Of a stretch of DNA of 64,000 nt, positions 53,586-60,600 are shown piece by piece. The position numbers were made by a program, and so were the translations under genes. Below the pieces are notes generated by a model. It did no database searches, had not been told where the DNA came from, and saw only the letters and a list, made by a program, of their open reading frames with translations. The stretch comes from an uncultured Lachnospiraceae bacterium (GTDB lineage Bacteria > Bacillota > Clostridia > Lachnospirales > Lachnospiraceae), in contig CAJTYJ010000004.1 of the NCBI GenBank assembly GCA_910583895.1, positions 24,466 to 88,465 of the forward strand, in the 5' to 3' direction. How positions within the stretch are numbered: position 1 is the first letter of the stretch; the number at the start of each line of letters is the position of its first letter.

Positions 53586-54605
53586 TTACGGTTCTGCCAA
53601 TGGGAATGTTACCTGCCAGTTTCCCTGGATCGGTCCGCTTTTGCAGGTCCAGAATTCTCCCCATATTTCATATTTTTCCAGCTCATCGGAAGGTATGGAA
53701 AAAACATATTCCTCATAACTGTCCTGGCTGTTGTCCGCCCAGAAGGACACACTGTACGAACAATGCAGGGGTTCTCCGCTTTGCTGTTTCAGATAGATGT
53801 CTCCATGATTGTCAGTCTCAAGAATATTGCTGTATCGTATTTGCACATGAAGTTTGTCCTCAACCATTCCGTAACCGGTCAGAGCCGCTCCTTCTTCCAA
53901 AAGAAGAGGGGACTCCTCATTTGGCTTTATCAGCTGCAGATGATTTTCATCCAGAGAATCCATATCCATCCCCCCTGTCCCTCGGATGTTGGGGTTTTCC
54001 ATCCAGTCGTTTACCAATGGAACCTGTTCCAAGTCTATCTCTGTGAGCCTTCTGTTTGTGTGTGTTTTTCTACTCAACAGTTCGCTGACAGTAAACGTAA
54101 TCTTATCTCCGGGAATCAGAATCTGATTCATCTGTTCAATGGTCACCATAAAAAATGCTGTTTTTGTCTCGGCGTCATATGCAACCAGAGAGCATCCGCC
54201 TGTCTGATCATAGGGCGTATGGATGCTGTAGCTGTCAAAAAGATCCGTAGTCTCATCCAGGCGTTCTTCTGTCAGGTCCTGGATGGATATCAGGATGGCT
54301 GCATTTGCCCCCTCAACCGTTGCAGCGACTACTTCCATCTTTATTCCGCGATCTTCACATGAGATGCTGACTGGTTTCAGCTTTTGCGCTATGGCTGGTG
54401 AGAGAGCGTATAACAGCTCATAGACAAAATTATTGTCTGCGATGGCTAAAACGGAGACGGTACTGCAGAAAAAAAGACACATACAGGCAGCGATTCCACA
54501 CCATCTTTTCCAAGGAAGCGTTTTTCGCGGCTTATAAGAATCAGCCTCGTCCAGGTATTTTGGATGAACTTCTGATATTGCATGGTACAAATCTTCTTTC
54601 TTCAT
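53586..54605 (-). CDS. DUF4179 membrane protein, likely anti-sigma factor
   Basis: A 339-residue protein: a short cytoplasmic head with WKRW, one membrane helix (about residues 36-55, KRWCGIAACMCLFFCSTVSV) and an outer DUF4179-type domain. It is encoded directly after an ECF sigma factor with an ATGA overlap, the usual arrangement for a membrane anti-sigma factor or sigma-linked sensor. The signal is unknown. Confidence 0.75.
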   Translation of the reverse strand: MKKEDLYHAISEVHPKYLDEADSYKPRKTLPWKRWCGIAACMCLFFCSTVSVLAIADNNFVYELLYALSPAIAQKLKPVSISCEDRGIKMEVVAATVEGANAAILISIQDLTEERLDETTDLFDSYSIHTPYDQTGGCSLVAYDAETKTAFFMVTIEQMNQILIPGDKITFTVSELLSRKTHTNRRLTEIDLEQVPLVNDWMENPNIRGTGGMDMDSLDENHLQLIKPNEESPLLLEEGAALTGYGMVEDKLHVQIRYSNILETDNHGDIYLKQQSGEPLHCSYSVSFWADNSQDSYEEYVFSIPSDELEKYEIWGEFWTCKSGPIQGNWQVTFPLAEP

Positions 54606-55159
54606 ATGGACACCCCTTTCGCAAGCAGAAATGCTTTAAGACTTTTTCGCAGTTTCATCATTTTTTGAGCCATCTGGTTTTCGGTGAAGCCATGCACTTT
54701 TGCCAGATTTTTTACAGCATCACCATAATAATATCGTTTGATAAATAAGACGCGGTCTTCCTTTGAAAGGTGATCCAGCCAGCGGTTCAGTGTCTCGGCC
54801 AGATGCTGACGGGCAAAATTTTGTTCCACGTCAAAATCAGAGGGAATGCATTCTTCCAGTTCTTCAAACATTACTTCCATTTTGCTGTAACGCTTTTTGG
54901 CATGATTGGCTCTGTACCGGCTTAATGACAGGTCTCTGACGAGTTTTCCAAGAAACGCTTTTAATGATATGGGAATGACTGGTGGGATCTTATTCCACGT
55001 TAAATTCCAGGTATCATTCACACATTCTTCTGCATCTTCTTTGATGCCCAGTATATTCTTTGCAATGCAGAAACAATAGGAGCCGTATTTGGCCTGGGTT
55101 TCCGATACCGCTTTTTCCCTGCGCTGAAGATACAGTTCAATAATTTGTTCATCTTTCAC
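54602..55159 (-). CDS. ECF-type RNA polymerase sigma factor
   Basis: A 185-residue sigma-70-like factor of the extracytoplasmic type. Region 2 is seen around residues 22-85 (KYGSYCFCIAKNILGIKEDAEE, given as KYGSYCFCIAKN then EDAEECVNDTW). Region 4, with its helix-turn-helix, lies around 120-175 (LSKEDRVLFIKRYYYG, then FTENQMAQKMMKLRKSL). AAAGGAG lies upstream of the ATG. Its partner is the DUF4179 protein that overlaps its stop. It may also serve the lipoprotein gene on the other side of the spacer. Confidence 0.88.
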   Translation of the reverse strand: MKDEQIIELYLQRREKAVSETQAKYGSYCFCIAKNILGIKEDAEECVNDTWNLTWNKIPPVIPISLKAFLGKLVRDLSLSRYRANHAKKRYSKMEVMFEELEECIPSDFDVEQNFARQHLAETLNRWLDHLSKEDRVLFIKRYYYGDAVKNLAKVHGFTENQMAQKMMKLRKSLKAFLLAKGVSI

Positions 55160-55290
55160 ATGGATTCTCCTTTCTTACATATTTAAAGGCCTTCATAAAT
55201 ACAGCCGCAAACGGAAAGGAAATATTGGAGAGTCTCTTATTTTTCTGTATTCTTTCCAGAATTTTTACCGGTACCATTATACCCATGCAG

Positions 55291-55384
55291 TCCAATAACA
55301 TCAAGTGTCCTGCTGTGAGATTGCCTGGGACCTGAGTCGACAGCTTTCTTTTTCATCCAATAACATCAAGTGTCCTGCTGTGAG
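55291..55384. repeat. 29-bp direct repeat, two copies
   Basis: The same 29 bases, starting TCCAATAACATCAAGTGTCC, occur at 55291-55319 and 55356-55384, 65 bp apart and with similar flanks (ATTGCC after both). They lie in the 360-bp spacer between the sigma gene and the lipoprotein gene, which holds no other clear feature. Confidence 0.85.
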
Positions 55385-55521
55385 TGATTGCCCGAAGCGG
55401 ACGTACATATTTTTTCTCTCCACAGAAAAAACACATACACTACAAGACCAGTTCAACTGGCGGGGATATACTGATGATAAAAAGAAATCGAAAACCATTG
55501 TTGGGTGAAAGGAGTTTTACG

Positions 55522-56250
55522 ATGAAGAGTGAGATACCTGTCATTTTTACGGCCCTGATTCTGGCCGGTATGCTGGTCGGGTGTGATGGGCAGAGAGGAG
55601 CAGTCAGGCAGAGCGATGCAGCCGGGGCCTCTTTCGCCCCGGGCGTATCGGAAGAGGATGAAGGACATGCGGATGCTTATGAACAGGCCTATGAGACGCT
55701 GGTTGCATATAAAACAGAGGATTATCGAAAAAAAAGCATTCAGGAATTCCGACAGTCTTTGGGTGGAGAGGACTACACGGAATTTATGAATACTTATGGT
55801 GTGGTGACTGAAGAGATTTTACCCGGAGATGCGCATTATGATTTTATTATGTTTACCCTGGGGGCTTCCAGCGGGGAGATTTACTATGAGCAGGTGGAGC
55901 GAAGCGAAGTGTTTGGTATCGGCGGACAGGTGAATAAGGATACCTCTTCCGAAGAATTTCGGTTTAGTGGTACGTACTGGCTTCAGTACGAGGCACCGGA
56001 TCCTCTGGCTTTGACCATTGGAGAACGGGATGACGTCCTGAGGGCGATGAATGAGGGACTGCAGGCATATGTGGACAGCCTGAGTGAAGCCGAAATCATG
56101 GAGGGCAGTATAAAAACGATGCTTGCCCAAAAGGCAGAAGAGCTTGCAGAGCAGCTGTCCACGGATCGGATACGGCTGTCCTGTACATTCATGAGCCTGG
56201 AAATCTATGATGGGACCGGGCCAGAGCTTTCTCTGAATGAGGTCTGCTGA
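55522..56250 (+). CDS. Lipoprotein of unknown function
   Basis: A 242-residue lipoprotein: signal peptide with lipobox GMLVGC (Cys about residue 21), an Ala/Ser/Gly-rich linker and a mixed alpha/beta outer domain from about residue 50. I do not recognise the family; repeated short helices and a strand pair around MFTLGASSGEIYYEQVE suggest a compact sensor- or NTF2-like fold. I chose the ATG at 55522, with GAAAGGAG upstream; the frame opens earlier but that part is not signal-like. It lies beyond the sigma gene on the opposite strand and could be a target of it. Confidence 0.7.
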   Translation: MKSEIPVIFTALILAGMLVGCDGQRGAVRQSDAAGASFAPGVSEEDEGHADAYEQAYETLVAYKTEDYRKKSIQEFRQSLGGEDYTEFMNTYGVVTEEILPGDAHYDFIMFTLGASSGEIYYEQVERSEVFGIGGQVNKDTSSEEFRFSGTYWLQYEAPDPLALTIGERDDVLRAMNEGLQAYVDSLSEAEIMEGSIKTMLAQKAEELAEQLSTDRIRLSCTFMSLEIYDGTGPELSLNEVC

Positions 56251-56332
56251 ATCGTCTTTTGGGTGGAGAAGCTCTTTATAAAGCTTAGCGTATTACTCGA
56301 TCTGCCAATTGTATTTTTTTGGTATACAATAG

Positions 56333-56361
56333 TTGATCATGGCAGGCAAATATACTATAAT
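56333..56361 (+). promoter_or_regulatory. Promoter of the small membrane peptide gene
   Basis: TTGATC (56333-56338), 17 bp and TATAAT (56356-56361), about 60 bp before the ATG at 56423. Confidence 0.7.
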
Positions 56362-56422
56362 ATCCTTGACTGCAGAGCTATGAAACCGGACTTTAGCTTA
56401 TCTGCGAAAGGAGAAATAAGGA

Positions 56423-56539
56423 ATGAATGATTTGTTGGAACTCATTATTTTTGTTTTGTTTATTATGGGCGGGACTTGCTCCGTGGCTGGAACTTGGTGG
56501 AGCAGGAATAAAAAGAAGAAAAAGGAAAAAGAAGAGTAG
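56423..56539 (+). CDS. 38-residue single-helix membrane peptide
   Basis: A short ORF beginning MNDLLELIIFVLFIMGG with one membrane helix (about residues 4-20) and a strongly basic, Lys-rich tail ending KEKEE. It has its own promoter, an AAAGGAG site (56407-56413) 9 bases upstream, and a terminator starting 2 bases after its stop, so it is a complete transcription unit. Function unknown; the build is like that of small toxins or membrane-stress peptides, but no antitoxin RNA was recognised. Confidence 0.65.
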   Translation: MNDLLELIIFVLFIMGGTCSVAGTWWSRNKKKKKEKEE

Positions 56540-56540
56540 G

Positions 56541-56588
56541 AAAAGCGGGGAGAACGCGGCAGAAACGTGCGCGCACTCCCCGCTTTTT
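56541..56588. terminator. Bidirectional terminator
   Basis: AAAAGCGGGGA (56541-56551) pairs with TCCCCGCTTTT (56577-56587). A and T runs at the ends let it serve both the small peptide gene and the convergent isomerase gene. Confidence 0.85.
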
Positions 56589-56592
56589 GATG

Positions 56593-57381
56593 CTATTTGC
56601 TCTTTTCGGAAAGCCGCCGTAAGTACGCGGCGCAAAATGCAGCTTCGGTCAGGAAATCCTGCCGGATGCTGGTGGCTTCCACGGTGACAAGCCCGTCATA
56701 TCCGGCCTTATGAAGTGCCTGAAAATAGGGCAGATAGTCGTACCCGTCATCGGGGCCGGGAAAATAACGCCGGTCACCCCGGGGATCATCAATATGTGCA
56801 TGGCGGACGATCTCTTTATATTGTCCAATGTTGGACAAAGGTTCTTCTGTCCTGCACATATGGCGCAGATCGCACATGGAAGCGCAGCCAGGATGGTCCA
56901 CCAGCTTCAGAAAGTCAGCCACTTCCGGAAGGGTGTTGAGATAATTGGAGTTGGCCGGCCCGAGGGGTTCGATGACCAAAAGGATGCCGAAATCCATCAG
57001 AACCTGACACAGACTGCGGACGATATGGGCAATGTGGGCAGCCGCGTCTGCCACAGGATAACCTTCTGGAATGCTGCGGCACTTGCCTGCGCCGAAGGGA
57101 ATCATGGTGCATCCAAGACGGCTGGCCCTTGCAGCGCCTTTTTTTGTATGTTCCAGCCAGTATTCCAGAGAAAAATCTGCAGAGAAAAAGCGTTCTGCCA
57201 GAGGAATCAGGCCGGAAAAAACCTCCAATCCCAGACCGGAGGAGGAGGCCTCCTGGCAAAATCCGGCGTAAGTCATTTCGTCCATGGCGGTCAGCTCGCA
57301 GAAATCCAGTTCTGCGCTGTCAAAACCGGCTTTTTTGATCAGAGAAAGCTGTCTGCAGGTACCAAAACATCCAAATTTCAT
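56593..57381 (-). CDS. Sugar phosphate isomerase/epimerase family protein (TIM barrel)
   Basis: A 262-residue TIM-barrel protein of the xylose-isomerase-like/AP-endonuclease-2 group. Likely metal ligands are the Glu in LLVIEPLGP, the Asp in SMCDLRHM, the His in VRHAHIDDPRG and the Glu in GLVTVEATS. Such enzymes isomerise or epimerise sugars, keto-sugars or inositols. GGAGG lies before the ATG, 2 bp after the stop of the dehydrogenase gene, so the two are one operon. The substrate is unknown. Confidence 0.85.
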   Translation of the reverse strand: MKFGCFGTCRQLSLIKKAGFDSAELDFCELTAMDEMTYAGFCQEASSSGLGLEVFSGLIPLAERFFSADFSLEYWLEHTKKGAARASRLGCTMIPFGAGKCRSIPEGYPVADAAAHIAHIVRSLCQVLMDFGILLVIEPLGPANSNYLNTLPEVADFLKLVDHPGCASMCDLRHMCRTEEPLSNIGQYKEIVRHAHIDDPRGDRRYFPGPDDGYDYLPYFQALHKAGYDGLVTVEATSIRQDFLTEAAFCAAYLRRLSEKSK

Positions 57382-57383
57382 GG

Positions 57384-58388
57384 TTAGGCCTCCTGCCAGT
57401 TGATGATCATGCCCAGTGCCTCTTTGTTGTGCTGGATCAGATGCCGGTAGGCGGCTTCTGCCTCTTTTTTATCAACGATCTCGTCGATCATCGGATCCAG
57501 AACGAGAGCACCTTTTTCCACAAAGCGCAGGAAGCAGGCGGCATCGTCTTTATAGGTCCAGAAATGTGGGTAGGACTCATAAAGGGGGATGGAGTCCACG
57601 GCGTGAGCGCCGATGATGGTGATGGATTTTTTCTGGACGTCTCTCCAGAAATTAAAGTCAACCGTTCCCCTGGGACAGCCAAGAATACAGACTCTTGCGT
57701 AGTCTGCCGCCATCTGGCATGCAGAAGCGGTGGCTTTTGGGACACCGGTGTTGTCAAGGACGACGCTTGGTCCTTTCTGGTCTGTGGCGTCCAGAAGCTT
57801 TTGCTCCCATCCCTCCTGGCTGTTGTCAATAGTGAGATCCGCGTTGCAGGCCCGGGCAATCTCCAGACGCTTTTCCATGGGGTCCATGCCGATGGCAGGC
57901 TGGGCGCCGGACAGATGGGCATACTGCAAAGCAAGCATGCCGACGATGCCAAGGCCCAGAGAGACGACGCTTTCTCCCAGTTCGATTCTGCATTTGCGCA
58001 CCCCCTGAAGGGCGGTCTGTCCAAGACTGGTGAAGGCGGCATGGATGTAACTGACGCCGTCGGGGATATGTACCACTTCCAGGTCACGCACATTGCCGAT
58101 CTCCCTGTGTCCTACATCCACGGCGAAGGAAGCTACCCGGTCTCCGGGCTGAAATCCAGTCACATCTTTTCCCGTCTTTACCACCTGGCCGGCGCAGCAG
58201 TAGCCCGGGACATAAGGATAAGCAGGGGTCGCGTTTGGAAGGCCCTGAACCCATGCCCGCTCGGTTCCGGCGCTGACTAAAGAGGCCGCCATCCGGATCT
58301 GGACCTCATGAGGGCCGGGTTCTGGTACATCTACTTCGATCATACGGGGATCGCCCGGGGCGATTGCTATGATGCCTTTACATTTCAT
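57384..58388 (-). CDS. Medium-chain dehydrogenase, zinc-free type
   Basis: A 334-residue medium-chain dehydrogenase/reductase. The GroES-like part has SLVSAGTERAWV, where classic alcohol dehydrogenases have a zinc-binding Cys; its loss together with absence of the four-Cys structural zinc loop points to the zinc-free subgroup that oxidises sugars or is fused to Gfo/Idh proteins elsewhere. The Rossmann motif is GLGIVGMLALQYA (about residues 145-157). AGGAGATG precedes the ATG. It is followed by the TIM-barrel isomerase and lies behind the LacI gene, so it is probably part of the same sugar pathway. Confidence 0.82.
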   Translation of the reverse strand: MKCKGIIAIAPGDPRMIEVDVPEPGPHEVQIRMAASLVSAGTERAWVQGLPNATPAYPYVPGYCCAGQVVKTGKDVTGFQPGDRVASFAVDVGHREIGNVRDLEVVHIPDGVSYIHAAFTSLGQTALQGVRKCRIELGESVVSLGLGIVGMLALQYAHLSGAQPAIGMDPMEKRLEIARACNADLTIDNSQEGWEQKLLDATDQKGPSVVLDNTGVPKATASACQMAADYARVCILGCPRGTVDFNFWRDVQKKSITIIGAHAVDSIPLYESYPHFWTYKDDAACFLRFVEKGALVLDPMIDEIVDKKEAEAAYRHLIQHNKEALGMIINWQEA

Positions 58389-58484
58389 ATTCGTTCATCT
58401 CCTGATTTCAATTCTATATAGAAGTTTTGCATCGGATCCTTTGGCTGTCACACGAATGTGCTGTCCGGATTATATCTGGCGTAA

Positions 58485-58608
58485 CTCCGTGGGATAAATT
58501 TTCATCAGCAAGGCGGAGAAGGGAGGCGATGCGGTGGCATCGTTGACCGCCTACCACGCAGTCTGATGGAAATTCAGGCACGGAGGTTTGACTGCATATC
58601 ATGCGGTC
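58485..58608. other. Three-tier nested hairpin between LacI and dehydrogenase genes
   Basis: An outer imperfect stem (58485-58508, starting CTCCGTGG, with 58563-58585, ending CACGGAG; the part TTTCATCAG/CTGATGGAA pairs with one mismatch) holds a middle stem AGGCGG/CCGCCT (58511-58516, 58547-58552) and an inner stem CGATGC/GCATCG (58527-58532, 58537-58542). A separate hairpin follows at 58590-58608. No T run is seen on the minus strand, so it is not a simple terminator. It would lie in the leader of the dehydrogenase message. Confidence 0.6.
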
Positions 58609-58630
58609 AGTACACTAAGGTCCGATGCGG

Positions 58631-59644
58631 TTATGTGATTTGCTGCTGGTATCCGCAGCTTTCCCGAATGACGATTTCATAATCCAGAATATCCTGGACG
58701 TGGATCAAAGGCTGGTGATGCATCAGCTTCAGCAGCTTCAAAAAAGCAGTTTTTCCGATGTCAAACCGGGGCTGGCGTACCGTTGTCAGGGACGGCTCCC
58801 AGAAGGCGGAGATCTCGATGTCATCGAATCCTACAACCGCGCAGTCCTTTGGAACCTGCAGGCCGGCGTCTTTCAGCGCCCGGATCGCGCCCACGGCCAT
58901 GACATCTCCGGCTGCAAACACGGCAGTTATGGACTGGTCCAGATCCAGAAGAAACTTCATCTGGTCATAGCCGCTCTGAATCGAGGAAGCTCCATAACGG
59001 ACCAGCTCCAGGTCGATGGCGATCTGGTGGGCGGCAAGGGCGGAAATATAACCGTTAAAACGATCCCGGTACAAAAGCGAAGTCGGCTGGCCGGTAATAT
59101 GCGCGATCTTCGTATGCCCCAGGCGGATCAGATGCTCCGTGATGGCAGATGCAGCACTGATATTGTCGATGGTGACATTGGGAACGTTGTAATTCTCCAG
59201 ATACTGGCAGGCTACAACGATGGGGTATTCCTCCGCCACCTGTTCCATCAGGCTTTTGGCAATGCTGGCGGACAAGGAGATGATACCGTCCACGGTCCGC
59301 TGCTGGATGGCCTGGAAATAATAATCTTCCATATAAGGCTGACTGTGCATGTCCGCGATCAGGATCTGATAGTCATATTCTTTTGCGGTCTGTTCGATTC
59401 CGAATAAAATCTCGGAAAAAAAAGTATTGCTGATATCCGGGACGATGACGATGACCGTCTGTGTCTTCTGGGTGCGCATCTGGCGCGCCAGGGTATTGGG
59501 TTTGTAGTTCAGCTGCTGGATCGTAGCCATAACTGCATCTTTCGTGGCGGGCTTTACAGAATCTTTGCCGCTTAATACCCGGGAAACAGTGGCAGTGGAC
59601 ACACCGGCAGCTTTCGCAACATCAGTAATGGTGATCAATTTCAT
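58631..59644 (-). CDS. LacI family transcriptional regulator
   Basis: A 337-residue repressor or activator: LacI helix-turn-helix at residues 4-24 (TITDVAKAAGVSTATVSRVL), hinge, and a periplasmic-binding-like ligand domain (VIVIVPDISNTFFSEIL, then TAVFAAGDVMAVGAIRAL and VVGFDDIEISAFWEPSLTTV). The frame opens further up, but the ATG at 59644 has AAAGAGGG upstream and gives the standard family start. A perfect palindrome (59657-59668) just before the gene is the likely self-operator. It most likely governs both flanking sugar operons. Confidence 0.92.
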   Translation of the reverse strand: MKLITITDVAKAAGVSTATVSRVLSGKDSVKPATKDAVMATIQQLNYKPNTLARQMRTQKTQTVIVIVPDISNTFFSEILFGIEQTAKEYDYQILIADMHSQPYMEDYYFQAIQQRTVDGIISLSASIAKSLMEQVAEEYPIVVACQYLENYNVPNVTIDNISAASAITEHLIRLGHTKIAHITGQPTSLLYRDRFNGYISALAAHQIAIDLELVRYGASSIQSGYDQMKFLLDLDQSITAVFAAGDVMAVGAIRALKDAGLQVPKDCAVVGFDDIEISAFWEPSLTTVRQPRFDIGKTAFLKLLKLMHHQPLIHVQDILDYEIVIRESCGYQQQIT

Positions 59645-59656
59645 AACCCTCTTTCG

Positions 59657-59668
59657 GTAAACGTTTAC
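59657..59668. promoter_or_regulatory. LacI-type operator, site 1
   Basis: GTAAACGTTTAC is a perfect palindrome with the central CG usual for LacI-family sites. It lies between the LacI promoter and its ATG, fitting self-repression. Confidence 0.8.
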
Positions 59669-59687
59669 ATATTTTCTCTTCCAATTA

Positions 59688-59716
59688 ACTATACAATCCA
59701 AAAAAGACTTTGTCAA
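59688..59716 (-). promoter_or_regulatory. Promoter of the LacI gene
   Basis: On the minus strand TTGACA (59711-59716), 17 bp and TATAGT (59688-59693). The operator at 59657 falls about 15 bp past the expected start point. Confidence 0.75.
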
Positions 59717-59790
59717 GTGCTTCCTGTGTGTTGTATAATATGCATAATTTTCAACTATATTATTTGGCACTAATGTGCATCATGTTGTGA

Positions 59791-59844
59791 TTGACAAACG
59801 TTAATGGACTTGTTATAATGAAAAAACAAAATGTAAACGAATAC
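59791..59844 (+). promoter_or_regulatory. TRAP operon promoter with operator site 2
   Basis: TTGACA (59791-59796), 17 bp and TATAAT (59814-59819) are a perfect consensus. GTAAACGAATAC (59833-59844), a near copy of operator 1, lies just after the expected start point. A strong promoter held down by a repressor is the simplest reading. A second plus-strand promoter-like pair (TTGTCA, TATAAT) occurs at 59710-59739. Confidence 0.85.
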
Positions 59845-59886
59845 ATTTTGAAGACGAAATCATAAGGGTCAAAAAAAGGATAAAGT

Positions 59887-60051
59887 ATGGTGGTTTTGCC
59901 GATATTTTCCGAATTATACGGGAAGAAAATGGATAAACGGCGAGAAAAAACAAAGAGTTTCCAGAATATTCAGAAAAATATATTGGAAATTTTTTTCTTC
60001 AAAAAAGTAAACGATTACACTTTCTCTTCACAGGAAACTGGTACATACTAA
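59887..60051 (+). CDS. Possible 54-residue leader ORF before the TRAP genes
   Basis: An ORF beginning MVVLPIFSELYGKK with AAAAAAAGGA 6 bases upstream. It is Lys/Phe-rich and contains a terminator-like hairpin (59958-59997) in its own codons. It could be a leader peptide whose translation opens the hairpin, or chance. No family is recognised. Confidence 0.25.
   Translation: MVVLPIFSELYGKKMDKRREKTKSFQNIQKNILEIFFFKKVNDYTFSSQETGTY
59958..59997 (+). terminator. Terminator-like hairpin in the TRAP operon leader
   Basis: TTTCCAGAATAT (59958-59969) pairs, with one mismatch and one G-T pair, with ATATATTGGAAA (59978-59989), followed by seven T. It stands about 85 bp before the first permease gene, so it may attenuate the operon. 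Confidence 0.6.
60007..60018. promoter_or_regulatory. LacI-type operator, site 3
   Basis: GTAAACGATTAC differs from operator 1 at one position. It lies 174 bp from site 2, which is itself 176 bp from site 1 (centre to centre). Confidence 0.7.
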
Positions 60052-60076
60052 AGGAAAGTCAGAAAGGAGATGTCTT

Positions 60077-60580
60077 ATGAAGGAATCGGATCGGAATTTT
60101 TTTCCGGCATTCGACCGTGTGGTCAAAGGGATCGAAGATCTGGGGGTAGGGATCAGCTTTGGCTGCATCGTGGTACTGGTCTTCGTGACGGTGTTTTTCC
60201 GCTACGTATTAAAAAGCGGAATCATGTGGAGTGCGGAGGTACAGGAAGTACTGGTGGTGGCCATGGCTATGTTCGGGTGTGCGAAAGCCACCAGAGAAGG
60301 AGGGCACACGGAGCTGACTGCGCTGACCGGGCTTTTTCCCAGGAAGGGGAGAATTGCGATCCGGGCGCTTACCACGCTGGCGGCTCTGGTTTTTCTGACC
60401 GTGTTCTTTGTGACCTGTATCCAGTATGCGACTTCAACCGGCAATTTGAGGACGATCATGCTGAAGATACCATACAGTTATTTTTATATGTTTCTTCCCA
60501 TCGGGATCGGGCTGAATCTGTATGAGTTTCTGAGACGGACACCGGAGAGGATTCTAAAAGATCCGCCCTCTGAGTATTAA
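60077..60580 (+). CDS. TRAP transporter small permease (DctQ type)
   Basis: A 167-residue protein with four membrane helices, the small membrane subunit of a TRAP transporter. The MWSAEVQEVLVVAMAMFGCAKA-type core (MWSAEVQEVL, then MFGCAKATREGGH) is the DctQ hallmark. TRAP systems use the sodium gradient to take up acids such as sugar acids with the help of an outer binding protein. AAAGGAG lies 7 bases upstream. No binding-protein (DctP) gene is found next to it in this window. Confidence 0.92.
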   Translation: MKESDRNFFPAFDRVVKGIEDLGVGISFGCIVVLVFVTVFFRYVLKSGIMWSAEVQEVLVVAMAMFGCAKATREGGHTELTALTGLFPRKGRIAIRALTTLAALVFLTVFFVTCIQYATSTGNLRTIMLKIPYSYFYMFLPIGIGLNLYEFLRRTPERILKDPPSEY

Positions 60581-60600
60581 AGAGAAAGGATAGAAAACAT

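Noticed and set aside
55291..55384. Possible mini CRISPR (29-bp repeats, 36-bp spacer)
   Set aside because: Only two copies, no partial palindrome in the repeat, flanks outside the repeat are also alike, and no cas gene is in the window.
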